64,000 nucleotides of DNA, taken from NCBI RefSeq assembly GCF_011604685.1, contig NZ_CP050063.1:7109001-7173000 (forward strand), read 5' to 3'. Positions 52,145 through 61,748 of the stretch are shown piece by piece (position 1 is the stretch's first letter; each line of letters begins with the position of its first letter). The stretch comes from Spirosoma aureum (GTDB taxonomy: Bacteria; Bacteroidota; Bacteroidia; Cytophagales; Spirosomataceae). The notes under the pieces are model-generated. The model did no database searches. It was not told where the DNA came from and saw only the letters and a list, made by a program, of their open reading frames with translations. Both the position numbers and the translations under genes were made by a program.

Positions 52145-54682
52145 ATGCATAGGTTAATAAACACCATCGGCCTCCTGTTTTCTACGTTTTACTTCATACA
52201 GGCACAGGTTCCCGTTACGCTAAAATCAGGGCCAAACGTCTATCAGTTCACCAAAGGTCTACTAGCCAACACGGGGAGCCGATATGGTCGGGAAGCCATT
52301 TATATGGACCCACTAGCCTACCAGCTCTATACAAATACGCTTAAACAGCCAACGGAAGGATCGGTATTCGGCACAACTGAACAAGGTCAGGAAATAAAAT
52401 GGCAGCCAATTGTAGCCGATAGTCTGAATCGGCTTCGGAGTCGAAATGGATTTAGAGGTGGACAGGGTGGTCCCGCCGGGCCAGGAATTATACCCGGAAA
52501 TAGTCGGGGAGGTATTGGAAATGGCGGTGGTTATATTTACCTGACCTACTCCTCTCCCAAAGAGCAAACGGCTCTGCTAAATATCAAAGGCAACAGCAAT
52601 GTGTATGTCAATGGAGAACTACACATGGGCGATGCCTATAGTATGGGCTATCTGGCCTTACCGGTAAAACTCAAAAAAGGCCTCAACGAATTTTATGTAC
52701 GCGGCATGGCGATCGTTGCCAGTCTGACGTTCCCCGAAAAATCGGTTTTGTTCAATACCGATGATCCTACGCTTCCCAGTATCGTTCCGGGAGGTCAGAA
52801 CGCGAACTTGCAGGGGGGCGTGGTTGTCGTCAATACGTCTGATCAGCCCCTAACAGGTTTGCAGCTAACGAGTAAACTGGCAGGGAAAGAAGTTACCTCG
52901 CTCCTCCCATCGATTCCGGCCCTATCGATTCGAAAGGTTCCATTTACGTTTGATGGCAGTGGTGTGAGCACCAAAGGCAAGTATGATTGCGCCATTACGC
53001 TGGTCAAAAAGGGTAAATCCATCGACGAATCGAAGGTGACTGTTGAGGCCGTTGCTCCCGGCGAGTCATACAGCAGCACCTTTATCAGTACAATCGATGG
53101 CAGTCTGCAATATTACGCCGTTACACCACAGTCTTCCACCAACACAACGAATGCTGCGTTGTTTCTCTCCGTACATGGCGCTGGTGTCGAAGCAATTGGT
53201 CAGGCCAGAGCCTATAAACCCAAGGACTGGGGCACCTTAGTGGCGGCTACGAACCGGCGTCCACGTGGCTTCAACTGGGAAGATTGGGGACGACTGGATG
53301 CACTGGAAGTGCTGTCGATCGCCAAAAACAGATTTAAACCAGATCCACAACACATCTACCTGACCGGGCACTCGATGGGAGGGCATGGTACCTGGTTTCT
53401 GGGAGTGACTTACCCTGATAAATGGGCAGGTATCGCTCCCTGTGCGGGCTATCCGACCTTAAAAGAATACGGTTCGGCCGACGGTGTTATTCCCGATAGC
53501 AGCAATAATCCGATGGAGCGTATGTTGTTGCGGGCGGGCAATCAGAGCGATGTACTAAAATTGGTTAGTAACTATAAACCGTTGGGTATCTATGTCCTTC
53601 ATGGCGATGCCGATAAAACAGTGCCCGTAACGTATGCGCGCCAGATGCGGAAGCTATTGGGCAATTTTCATTCAGATCTGAGTTATTATGAGTATCCTAA
53701 CGGCGAACACTGGTTTGGCGACCAGAGTGTAGACTGGAAACCCTTATTCGATTTTTTCAAATGGCATCAGCGACCCGTCGATTCGACGGTGAATGCCATT
53801 GATTTTATGACGTCCAGTCCAGGGATTTCGTCCGCTTATTACTGGGCTTCCATCGAACAGCAAAATCAGCCCTTGCAATACAGTCGAATAAAACTCAATC
53901 GGACGAAAGCCACGATTACGGGTTCGACTGAGAACGTCCATCTGCTGAAACTAAAGCTGGCTGATTTTGGCGCAAATACCCGCATCAAACTCACACTCGA
54001 CGGGATGGCTGCCGTTGATTATACGACGAAAAGCACACACGATAGTTTATTTCTGCGTCGCGAAAATGGTCAATGGCTGATCGCTCAACAACCCGATTTA
54101 GCTCAAAAAGGTCCGCATCGCTATGGAACGTTCAAAGATGCCTTTACAAACCGAATGGTTTTTGTGTATAGTACACTTGGCTCCAAAGAAGAAAACGAGT
54201 GGAGCAGCCAAAAAGCCCGCTATGATGCCGAAACCTGGTATTATCGGGGCAATGGTGCTGTCGACATTATAGCTGATAAAGAGTTTTCGCTCCAGAAATA
54301 TGCCGACCGGGGAATTATTGTCTTCGGTAACGCCAGCACAAATGCTGCCTGGAAATTACTTTTAAATGACTGTCCAATTCAGGTCGAGCACAATTCGATT
54401 CGCGCAGGGAACCAGAGTTGGCAAGGCGACGATCTGGCCACGTATTTTGTCTGGCCCATCAAAGGATCGCCCATGGCGTCGGTGGCCGTGATTGGAGGAA
54501 CAGGCCTGAAAGGATTGAAAGCAGCTTCCGCGAATCAATACTTCGCCGGAGCAAGCGGTTTCCCTGATTTTATGATTTTCAGTCTGGACATGCTAAAGAC
54601 CGGCAGTAAAAGTATAAAGCAGGCAGGTTTCTTCGACAACGCCTGGAAATTGATTGGTAATGATACCGCTCTGAATGAGTAA
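52145..54682 (+). CDS. large secreted alpha/beta hydrolase, prolyl oligopeptidase/esterase-like
   Basis: 845 aa from the ATG at 52145, signal peptide ending IQAQ. A beta-rich N-terminal part (about 20-320) contains a glycine-rich insertion near 105-135 and a NVYVNGELHMGD sandwich segment. The hydrolase domain (about 330-560) has nucleophile S410 in TGHSMGGHGTW, an aspartate in LHGDADKTVP and a histidine in NGEHWF. The last ~280 residues are a further beta-rich domain. Layout fits PHB-depolymerase/S9-like esterases exported by Bacteroidota; the substrate is unknown. Confidence 0.85.
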   Translation: MHRLINTIGLLFSTFYFIQAQVPVTLKSGPNVYQFTKGLLANTGSRYGREAIYMDPLAYQLYTNTLKQPTEGSVFGTTEQGQEIKWQPIVADSLNRLRSRNGFRGGQGGPAGPGIIPGNSRGGIGNGGGYIYLTYSSPKEQTALLNIKGNSNVYVNGELHMGDAYSMGYLALPVKLKKGLNEFYVRGMAIVASLTFPEKSVLFNTDDPTLPSIVPGGQNANLQGGVVVVNTSDQPLTGLQLTSKLAGKEVTSLLPSIPALSIRKVPFTFDGSGVSTKGKYDCAITLVKKGKSIDESKVTVEAVAPGESYSSTFISTIDGSLQYYAVTPQSSTNTTNAALFLSVHGAGVEAIGQARAYKPKDWGTLVAATNRRPRGFNWEDWGRLDALEVLSIAKNRFKPDPQHIYLTGHSMGGHGTWFLGVTYPDKWAGIAPCAGYPTLKEYGSADGVIPDSSNNPMERMLLRAGNQSDVLKLVSNYKPLGIYVLHGDADKTVPVTYARQMRKLLGNFHSDLSYYEYPNGEHWFGDQSVDWKPLFDFFKWHQRPVDSTVNAIDFMTSSPGISSAYYWASIEQQNQPLQYSRIKLNRTKATITGSTENVHLLKLKLADFGANTRIKLTLDGMAAVDYTTKSTHDSLFLRRENGQWLIAQQPDLAQKGPHRYGTFKDAFTNRMVFVYSTLGSKEENEWSSQKARYDAETWYYRGNGAVDIIADKEFSLQKYADRGIIVFGNASTNAAWKLLLNDCPIQVEHNSIRAGNQSWQGDDLATYFVWPIKGSPMASVAVIGGTGLKGLKAASANQYFAGASGFPDFMIFSLDMLKTGSKSIKQAGFFDNAWKLIGNDTALNE

Positions 54683-54930
54683 GCTTCAGAAATAACAGGG
54701 TGGTGAATCACCCACAAAGACACGTCAAATTGAGCTGATTTAGTTCGCGTGGCAATCGGATCATCATCCGATTAAATGTCTGACTATAAGTATGTTAATA
54801 AAAATAAACATCCATAATTAAGTTATCAAAGTTCCAATTTATTGAGTAAACGGTAGGTTTTCATAAATAGGTTTACTGAACTTACCGTTCGCTCAAACTA
54901 CTCAGTAAATATCCGTAAAAATACCTATTT
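54683..54930. other. AT-rich intergenic region
   Basis: No gene. A weak stem at 54849-54859/54879-54889 (10 of 11 pairs) is the only structure seen; a 5 bp GGGTG/CACCC stem follows the hydrolase stop at about 54698. Confidence 0.35.
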
Positions 54931-55218
54931 TTATTCTACAACTAAACGAGTATGCCGGCGCCTACTCTTGTCTGGAGACTTGCTGTAGCCGGTTGGCTGA
55001 GTGGTCTTTACCTTCTCCAAAACCTGAAATGGTTGTTGGTTTCGCGAATAACGATTCAGGCTCCTAACACCTTGTCGAGCTAAGGCTCTTCTGTTTTGTA
55101 ATGACTTAATCCAATTGCTCTTTCCAAGCTCTTTGTTGAGCCTGGCCGGTAGCGTTGTAGCTGTCATTTCCTTTTTTCTTTTGGCCAATTGCCAAATTGT
55201 CGTAGCTCTACTGTGCAT
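54931..55218 (-). CDS. doubtful small basic reading frame
   Basis: 95 codons rich in Lys and Arg with no hydrophobic core, no signal peptide and no recognised motif. It is the only minus-strand frame in a 900 bp gap. The composition is not clearly protein-like, so this may be chance. A hairpin with a minus-strand T run lies about 60 bp before its start. Confidence 0.25.
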   Translation of the reverse strand: MHSRATTIWQLAKRKKEMTATTLPARLNKELGKSNWIKSLQNRRALARQGVRSLNRYSRNQQPFQVLEKVKTTQPTGYSKSPDKSRRRHTRLVVE

Positions 55219-55599
55219 TGCTGGAACAGCCGTGTTACCAACAACCTGATTTTCAACGACTCATCAGAAAACAAAAAAATCCATTTACTGAATGGATTAA
55301 GCACACGTAAACCACACCATTATGAACATATACTTTCCTTCGCTGAACATAGGTATCGCTCGTAAAAATGAGCAAGCGAATAAAACCACTCTATAAGCAA
55401 GGCCGGGTCGAGAAATTAATCCTTAGATCGGTAAAATCGGCATAAGGATTCTGATCTACACGATCGACCTCTCTACGATCTCAGTTTTATACAGTACCTG
55501 CCTGGTACATACTGTAGAGCTGATCATTCGCACAGTTTTCAGGAGTAAACAAATCCATGCGCCATCCTGACAGGAAGCGTTTATCCACACCTAATCATC
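55219..55599. other. upstream region of the outer membrane receptor gene
   Basis: Contains a small terminator-like hairpin (55278-55285 with 55291-55298, T run on the minus strand) and an imperfect hairpin around 55490-55515 built on GTACC/GGTAC. No TAnnTTTG box and no gene recognised. Confidence 0.4.
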
Positions 55600-58029
55600 A
55601 TGAAATCAGCACAATGGACTTTTGCCATAATCAGCTTATTGGTTAGCCAGGCATCCGGACAAACAACACTTACAGGAGCCATTCGCGACGGTGTGGGCAA
55701 ACCCCTGCCCTATGCGAGTGTGGCCTTGCTAAACGCCCGTGATTCGAGTACTGCCAAAGGCACTGCCAGTGATCAGCGGGGAGCATATGCCTTTGAGAAT
55801 GTTCGGATTGGGCGGTATATCGTGCGGGCTACAGCCGTTGGCTATCAGAAAATGCATTCAGTGATCCTGGAAGTCGGCAATACACCAACCGATGTTCCGA
55901 CGCTGGCCTTGTCTGAAATTACGGGTAAACTGGCCGAAGTACAGGTAACGGCCAAAAAGCCATTCGTTGAGCAGCAACTCGATCGCATGGTCATCAACGT
56001 TGCCAACAGTATTGTGGGTAGCGGCAGTACAGCGCTCGAAGTGCTCGAAAAGTCGCCGGGTGTAACGGTAGACTATCAAAACGAGCGGCTCCAGCTACGG
56101 GGAAAAGATGGCGTTATTGTTCAGGTCGATGGAAAACAGACCTATCTCTCGACACAGGATGTCATTGCGCTGCTGCGGAGCATGTCGAGTGACAATATTG
56201 AGAAAATCGAGCTCATTACGAATCCTTCGGCGAAGTATGACGCAGCTGGAAATTCGGGCATTATCAACATTCGGCTCAAAAAGAATAACAGCGTTGGCAC
56301 CAATGGCTCGGTATCAGTGGCTGGCGGCACGGGCCAATTTGATCGCGAACGGGGAAGCCTGCAATTCAATCACCGCACGTCTAAACTGAACCTGTTTGGT
56401 AATTACAGCCTGAACCGGGGCGGTAATTACTGGGATTTTAAGCTGGATCGCAATCAGCCTGATCCCAGTGCGACTGATCCGGCACGGCGGAATGTGGTCA
56501 GCCAATATACGCACCTGATTTTTCGCGACCTGGGCCAGAATACTAAAGCAGGGCTTGATTTTTCGCCGTCTAAAACGACAACAATAGGCGTGGTGTGGAC
56601 GGGTTTCTGGAGCGATCATAACGAACATGGACCGGCGGGGGCAAGTTTCCGGCGGGGTGATGGTCAACCGATTTACCTGCAAACATCGACCGAAAAAACG
56701 TATTCAACGGTTTCGCAAAATCAGATTGGCAATCTCAATCTGCAACATTCGTTCGGCGAAAAGGGCGGTCAGCTATCGGCCGACTTCGATATTGGCCATT
56801 TTAATCGTCAATATTCGAACAGCCTCTTAACCGAAACACTTGTTGCCACCACCGACGTCAATCCACCAACGGGCGGGCTGTTGATCACACAGCCCTCTAC
56901 AGTGGACATCCGTACGGTGAAGGCTGACTATAACCGTCCACTATCGAAAGGATGGAAACTGGAAACCGGCCTGAAAAGTGCATCGGTACAAACCGACAAT
57001 GATCTCCGCCTGAGCAGCGGCCCAGATGGAGTGTTGATGCCTGACCCTACACTATCGAACCATTTTCAGTATACCGAGCGTGTCAATGCGGTTTATGCCA
57101 GCGTGTCGGGGAAGTGGGGCAAGTCAGATGTCCAGATGGGTTTACGAACCGAGCACACCCATTCAGAAGGCAATTCACTAACGCTGAACCAAATTGTGGT
57201 TCGGGATTACTTAAAGTGGTTTCCGAGTCTGTTTGTGTCACGGCCCCTGTCGGCAAACCAGACGTTTACCTTTTCCTATAGTTATCGGATCGACCGGCCT
57301 AACTACCAGAACCTGAATCCAGCGCGGGGGTATGTCGATCCATACGCCTATAGCCAGGGAAACGCCTACCTGAGACCGCAGTTTACGCACGCGCTGGAAG
57401 GCAAGCTAAGTCTAAAAAACGGCCTGTTCGGGTCATTGGGAGCCAACTACACAACCGACCTGATGTTCTTTACGATTCATGCCCTGGAAGGCAATAAAAC
57501 CTACGTCACAACGGAAAATCTGGGTAGTGCCCAGGGCTACACCCTGACCTTGAGCTGGCCATTGACCGTTGTGAAAGGCTGGCAGCTACAAACCAATGTA
57601 CTGGGCTATTATAACCGCTTTGAATATGACTACGAAGGAACCGTTCTGCAGGTACAGAACATAGCAGGGCGGCTGAACGGCAACAATGCGTTTACGCTGG
57701 GCCACGGCTGGACCGCCGAACTCAATGGATGGATCAGTACGCCCGCTGTAAACGGTATCTGGCGCACACCCTGGCTTGGTGCTATGGATACTGGCGTGCA
57801 AAAAACTGTCTCGTCATCGCTCAAGCTTAAGTTCAGTGTGCAGGATGTGTTTCATACCAATCGTTTCCGCCCATCTGTCGAAACGGTGAATGGGCGACAG
57901 GCAGGCGTTCTGACATTCGACACACGTATTGCCCTGCTGAACCTGACCTATTCGTTTGGCAACCAGAAGCTGAAGGGCGAGCGTCAACGGCGTACCGGCT
58001 CTGATGACGAGACCCGTCGGGCCAATTAA
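55600..58029 (+). CDS. TonB-dependent-receptor-like outer membrane protein
   Basis: 809 aa, signal peptide ending ASGQ. A carboxypeptidase-like regulatory domain (about 22-105: LTGAIRDGVGKPLPYASVALL) is followed by a plug (about 120-225: VEVLEKSPGVTVDYQNERLQLRGKDGVIVQVDGK split, IELITNPSAKYDAAGNSGIINIRLKK) and a 22-strand-type barrel of the OMP_b-brl_3 group to the C-terminus. There is no SusD partner, so this is the stand-alone type, commonly linked to metals or small ligands. It starts a cluster with the next two genes, but the 41 bp gap leaves this open. Confidence 0.9.
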   Translation: MKSAQWTFAIISLLVSQASGQTTLTGAIRDGVGKPLPYASVALLNARDSSTAKGTASDQRGAYAFENVRIGRYIVRATAVGYQKMHSVILEVGNTPTDVPTLALSEITGKLAEVQVTAKKPFVEQQLDRMVINVANSIVGSGSTALEVLEKSPGVTVDYQNERLQLRGKDGVIVQVDGKQTYLSTQDVIALLRSMSSDNIEKIELITNPSAKYDAAGNSGIINIRLKKNNSVGTNGSVSVAGGTGQFDRERGSLQFNHRTSKLNLFGNYSLNRGGNYWDFKLDRNQPDPSATDPARRNVVSQYTHLIFRDLGQNTKAGLDFSPSKTTTIGVVWTGFWSDHNEHGPAGASFRRGDGQPIYLQTSTEKTYSTVSQNQIGNLNLQHSFGEKGGQLSADFDIGHFNRQYSNSLLTETLVATTDVNPPTGGLLITQPSTVDIRTVKADYNRPLSKGWKLETGLKSASVQTDNDLRLSSGPDGVLMPDPTLSNHFQYTERVNAVYASVSGKWGKSDVQMGLRTEHTHSEGNSLTLNQIVVRDYLKWFPSLFVSRPLSANQTFTFSYSYRIDRPNYQNLNPARGYVDPYAYSQGNAYLRPQFTHALEGKLSLKNGLFGSLGANYTTDLMFFTIHALEGNKTYVTTENLGSAQGYTLTLSWPLTVVKGWQLQTNVLGYYNRFEYDYEGTVLQVQNIAGRLNGNNAFTLGHGWTAELNGWISTPAVNGIWRTPWLGAMDTGVQKTVSSSLKLKFSVQDVFHTNRFRPSVETVNGRQAGVLTFDTRIALLNLTYSFGNQKLKGERQRRTGSDDETRRAN

Positions 58030-58070
58030 CGCTATCGACATTTTTTATTCTCTATTTATTAACCATGCTC

Positions 58071-59144
58071 ATGAAAACAACCGATTATCCAAAAGCAGCC
58101 TGGCTTACGCTGCTGCTCGTATCAGCCTTCATTGTAGGCTGGGAACTGTACTGGCGGCACGAGAACTACGTATTATCCTACAACGATGACGAAAGTCTTT
58201 GGGCCAGTAAACGGAAACTGATTTACCAGAGCAGTCCGGCACGGCCTGTTTTGATCGGCTCGTCGCGCATCAAATTCGACCTGGATCTGAGCACCTGGGA
58301 ACGAATAACCGGCCAAAAACCTATTCAGCTATCGATGGTCGGCACGTCACCTCGCCCCATGCTGACCGATCTGGGCAACGACAAAGACTTCAAAGGAACG
58401 GTCTTAATCGACGTAACAGAAGGGCTGTTTTTTACGCCAACCGGTTCGTTTCCAGAAAAAGAGGCAATTAATCGGGTTACAGCCTATCCTAAATGGTCAT
58501 TGTCTCAACAGATTAGTTTTCAGATCAATCGTGTATTGGAGACTAATTTCCTGTTCCTGGATGCCGAGCGATTAGCCCTGAATCCGCTGCTGAATTTACT
58601 GCCGATTCCACCCCGACCCGGTGCCTGGGGCGGCCCAAAATTCCCGCCTGAGTTTGCAGTAATCGATATTGACCGGCAAACGAAAATGACTGATGCATTT
58701 GTGGCCGATACAACGATTCAAAATAAGGTAAAGGCGGTCTGGCTGGATATTGGAGCACATAGCCCCAAACAGGCAATTGCCGGACCTCCTTTGCTGGAAA
58801 TACTCAATTCGACAAAGCAGTCGGTCGATCAGATTCGGGCGCGTGGTGGTCAGGTTGTGTTTATCCGAACACCGTCGGATGGCCCTTTTCGCCAGATCGA
58901 AAAACAGATGTTCCCTCGTGAATTGTACTGGGATCGACTCCTGGCTCACACAAAGACACCCGGCATTTTTTTCGAAGACTACCCAGCTCTCACTGGTTTT
59001 CACTGCCCGGAATGGTCACATTTGACGCCCAAAGATGCTGTTCGTTTTACGGAAGATCTGATTCCGATTATTGAGAAAAAAATGAGCTGGTCGATCCCCC
59101 GAAGTTCGTTCAACCCGACTAAAAAAAATATGTCATCTCTATAG
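58071..59144 (+). CDS. membrane-anchored SGNH/DltD-like protein, MBOAT partner
   Basis: 357 aa from the second ATG at 58071. One N-terminal membrane anchor (about 10-28), then an extracytoplasmic domain with LIGSSRIKFDLDLSTWE near the start, where GSSR resembles the SGNH serine block, and PEWSHLTPKDA near 310, where the E/S-H element could be the D-x-x-H block. This layout matches proteins paired with MBOAT O-acyltransferases. It is followed by an MBOAT gene 12 bp later. It should transfer acyl groups to a surface glycan; family placement is moderately sure. Confidence 0.7.
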   Translation: MKTTDYPKAAWLTLLLVSAFIVGWELYWRHENYVLSYNDDESLWASKRKLIYQSSPARPVLIGSSRIKFDLDLSTWERITGQKPIQLSMVGTSPRPMLTDLGNDKDFKGTVLIDVTEGLFFTPTGSFPEKEAINRVTAYPKWSLSQQISFQINRVLETNFLFLDAERLALNPLLNLLPIPPRPGAWGGPKFPPEFAVIDIDRQTKMTDAFVADTTIQNKVKAVWLDIGAHSPKQAIAGPPLLEILNSTKQSVDQIRARGGQVVFIRTPSDGPFRQIEKQMFPRELYWDRLLAHTKTPGIFFEDYPALTGFHCPEWSHLTPKDAVRFTEDLIPIIEKKMSWSIPRSSFNPTKKNMSSL

Positions 59145-59156
59145 CGCACTCAACTC

Positions 59157-60644
59157 ATGGTCTTTAATTCCTACACATTCATTATCTTTTTTGCTGTACT
59201 ATTAGGGCTGCATAATTTACCTTTTTCGTGGCGGGCAAAAAAGATCAATCTGCTGCTGGCCAGCTATTTGTTCTACGCTCTCTGGAATCCGCCGTTCATT
59301 TTGCTGTTATGGCTCTCGACCGTGGTTGATTTCTACATGGCCCGGCTGATTTCGCTCGAACAGCGTCTTCTTCGCCGGAAACTCCTGCTAACGGTTAGCC
59401 TCGTTTTGAATCTGGGCATGCTGAGTTATTTTAAATATGGCGGCTTTCTGCTGGAGAATTTTACGGCCTTATTAGCAGCCGTAGGTATCGTTTTTCAGGC
59501 AGCTAAACCCGATATTATCCTGCCGGTCGGCATTTCGTTTTACACGTTTGTGACACTCTCCTATACGCTGGATGTCTACCGTCGTAAGTTTGCTCCTGAA
59601 CCCTCGTTCCTGAACTTTGCCCTATTCGTAACCTTTTTTCCGCACCTGGTTGCGGGGCCGATTGTACGCCCTGAAGATCTGATTCCTCAGTTCAAAACAC
59701 CACGTCGGGCAACGGCCGAACAACTAAGCTGGGGGTTATTTCTGCTATCGCTTGGCTTATTTATGAAAGTCACCATAGCCGATGGCCTGCTGGCCGAAAC
59801 GGCCGATCTGATTTTCTCGCTGCCGTTCCCGGTACAGACACTCGACGCGTGGATGGGCGTACTAGCCTTTTCAGGGCAGATATTCTGTGACTTTGCGGGC
59901 TATTCGACCTGTGCCATCGGCGTATCGCTATGCCTGGGTTTTGTTTTGCCTGAAAATTTTCGCTATCCCTACGCAGCCATTGGTTTTTCTGATTTCTGGC
60001 GCCGGTGGCACATTACCCTCTCGACCTGGCTGCGCGATTACCTCTACATTCCGTTAGGTGGCAATCGGCATGGATCGGTTAGAACATACGTTAACCTGAT
60101 GATTACCATGCTACTCGGTGGTCTGTGGCATGGAGCATCGTGGACATTTGTGATGTGGGGCGGATTACACGGATTGTTTCTGTGCATCGAACGGTTATGG
60201 CGCGACTGGTCGGCCCGCCGACGTGCGAAAGTGGCTGAGCTGGTGGTCGATGGCTCGATGATTAGCCGGGCTTCGGTTATTCCACCAATAGCCATTTCCA
60301 ATTCATTCACCCGATTTGGCCTCGCCTTGCTGACACTCTTTCTGGTCAATATAACCTGGGTATTTTTTAGGGCTCCTACGTTTAAAGGAGCCATGTTGCT
60401 CCTGCTTGCCATGTTTGGCATCATTCCCAATGGTGCGACCATGCTCACGAATCTGGCCATTCTGACCGTCAGTATCATCACCGTGGTATTGATTGGCTGT
60501 CACTGGTTTATGCGCAATAGTTCGCTGGTACAGTTGTCGAAACGCCTGCCCTGGTGGGCAATCAGTCTGGGCTGGGCAGCCATGTTGATTCTGGTTATTC
60601 TGACCCAGAAAAGTAGCGGATCGTTTATCTATTTTCAATTTTAA
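59157..60644 (+). CDS. MBOAT family membrane O-acyltransferase
   Basis: 495 aa with about 10-12 membrane spans. Conserved AlgI/DltB-type segments: LPVGISFYTFVTLSYTLDVYR, FVTFFPHLVAGPIVRPEDLIPQ, DFAGYSTCAIGVSLCLGF, DFWRRWHITLSTWLRDYLYIPLGGNR and the catalytic histidine motif GGLWHGASWTFVMWGGLHG. It moves acyl groups from a cytoplasmic donor across the membrane to be put on an extracellular polymer by the preceding SGNH-like protein. The polymer (for example a cell-surface polysaccharide) is unknown. Confidence 0.94.
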   Translation: MVFNSYTFIIFFAVLLGLHNLPFSWRAKKINLLLASYLFYALWNPPFILLLWLSTVVDFYMARLISLEQRLLRRKLLLTVSLVLNLGMLSYFKYGGFLLENFTALLAAVGIVFQAAKPDIILPVGISFYTFVTLSYTLDVYRRKFAPEPSFLNFALFVTFFPHLVAGPIVRPEDLIPQFKTPRRATAEQLSWGLFLLSLGLFMKVTIADGLLAETADLIFSLPFPVQTLDAWMGVLAFSGQIFCDFAGYSTCAIGVSLCLGFVLPENFRYPYAAIGFSDFWRRWHITLSTWLRDYLYIPLGGNRHGSVRTYVNLMITMLLGGLWHGASWTFVMWGGLHGLFLCIERLWRDWSARRRAKVAELVVDGSMISRASVIPPIAISNSFTRFGLALLTLFLVNITWVFFRAPTFKGAMLLLLAMFGIIPNGATMLTNLAILTVSIITVVLIGCHWFMRNSSLVQLSKRLPWWAISLGWAAMLILVILTQKSSGSFIYFQF

Positions 60645-60682
60645 CGCCCGGATTCCTTCATTTTTCGCCTACCAATAAACTC

Positions 60683-60724
60683 AACGTTCCGAAACAGTGC
60701 CGCCCGGTACTGTTTCGGAACGTT
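60683..60724. terminator. 16 bp perfect hairpin after MBOAT gene
   Basis: Bases 60683-60698 pair with 60709-60724 without mismatch, loop of 10 that can add two more pairs. No T run follows, so terminator function is likely but not typical. Located 38 bp after the MBOAT stop. Confidence 0.6.
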
Positions 60725-60761
60725 AACTATACTACGCTTCATTTAATACGAATACGCTGTT

Positions 60762-60831
60762 GTTCAGTTCAGACCAGTGCCACGGTTTCTACTGTTGTCC
60801 CTAATAACCTTGGCACGGGTCTAAACTGAAC
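60762..60831. repeat. imperfect 26 bp inverted repeat related to the left-end palindrome
   Basis: Arms 60762-60787 and 60806-60831 match at 23 of 26 positions around an 18 base loop. The core GTGCCACGGTT is also the core of the perfect palindrome at 164-238, so the two may be degenerate copies of the same mobile or repeated element. Confidence 0.55.
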
Positions 60832-61145
60832 ACAGTCCTGAGGGTATTAACCCGCAACAGCACAACGTTAAGGCAGCCATATTACGCAATACGACCGACG
60901 TTAAGGAGTCTATGAGCATGGCTTCGCTGTGGGTTCGCTTCACGATTCCCTCCATTCAACAGGGCTAAATTGGCAATAGCTTACTGATCTACAGCTAGCC
61001 TGATCACATAGATAAATTAATTGCTACGCTTGTTGCCAAAGTCCTGACTAACAGCGACTCATTAAGAAACCAGACAATGTCTGTAGAATAAATTCTAAAT
61101 AAGGATGCTACGCTTAAACAAAGCATTCTCAAAACTATCCACACC
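60832..61145. other. upstream region of small secreted protein gene
   Basis: About 310 bp with no gene, no clear -7 box and no further repeats; the part near 61050-61145 is AT-rich and probably holds the promoter of the gene at 61146. Confidence 0.35.
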
Positions 61146-61604
61146 ATGAAAACAAGACTATTTCCATCAAACCGATACTGGTATTCCAGCATCGGCCGGG
61201 CGCTCTTTGGCCTTTTACTTCTGGCCTCCCCTTCGCTTTATGCCCAGACCTTTGCGGGAAACCCTTTTCTCACTACTGATCCAGTCAGTTTCCGGGCTAT
61301 AATCATTCCGGATAAAAACAGATCGGCCATCAATGTTCGCGTTGAAAAGCAGAACGCCAAAGCCCTTCGGATTCGGCTTTTTAGCGTAAAAAGCAAAGAA
61401 ATTGTGTATGATAATTACGTCACCAAGAACAAGTTTTTCGGCCGGTTCGATATGTCAACCTTACCGTATGGCGTATATGCTATTGAGCTAAGCACCCAAT
61501 CAGCTAAGCAGACAGAGATATTCCGGATTGAGCCATCGTCATCCGATCGTATTGTACTGGTAACTAAACCATTAGAGCGTGACAGCCTACTTGCCCAATA
61601 CTGA
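61146..61604 (+). CDS. small secreted protein, paralogue of the left-end protein
   Basis: 152 aa, signal peptide ending SLYAQ. One beta-rich domain with RAIIIPDKNRSAINVRVEKQNAKALRIRLFS split over about 40-70, then VTKNKFFGRFDMSTLPYGVYAIEL and a last strand. The FDMSTLPYGVYAIEL phrase and flanking pattern resemble the C-terminal domain of the protein at 238-1095. The fold looks like the sandwich domains used in Bacteroidota secretion and adhesion, but the proteins lack a clear type IX sorting signal. Followed by a 24 bp perfect hairpin. Confidence 0.75.
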   Translation: MKTRLFPSNRYWYSSIGRALFGLLLLASPSLYAQTFAGNPFLTTDPVSFRAIIIPDKNRSAINVRVEKQNAKALRIRLFSVKSKEIVYDNYVTKNKFFGRFDMSTLPYGVYAIELSTQSAKQTEIFRIEPSSSDRIVLVTKPLERDSLLAQY

Positions 61605-61621
61605 ACTTGTGACTACTGCTC

Positions 61622-61672
61622 GGCCAACTTAAACCGATAAAGTTTTTGAAACTTTATCGGTTTAAGTTGGCC
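61622..61672. terminator. 24 bp perfect hairpin after secreted protein gene
   Basis: Arms 61622-61645 and 61649-61672 are exact reverse complements around the loop TTG. The loop and the surrounding TTTTTGAAA arrangement match the palindrome at 164-238, which also borders the paralogous gene. Confidence 0.75.
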
Positions 61673-61748
61673 ACATTCATGACTAGTACGTATAATATAT
61701 AACTTGGAATAGTACTACCTTGCCAGCCAGCCAGTCCGGATATTGATC

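Noticed and set aside
55278..55298. Riboswitch or attenuator before the small minus-strand frame
   Set aside because: Only one short terminator-like hairpin is present, with no competing stem or conserved aptamer, and the downstream frame is doubtful.
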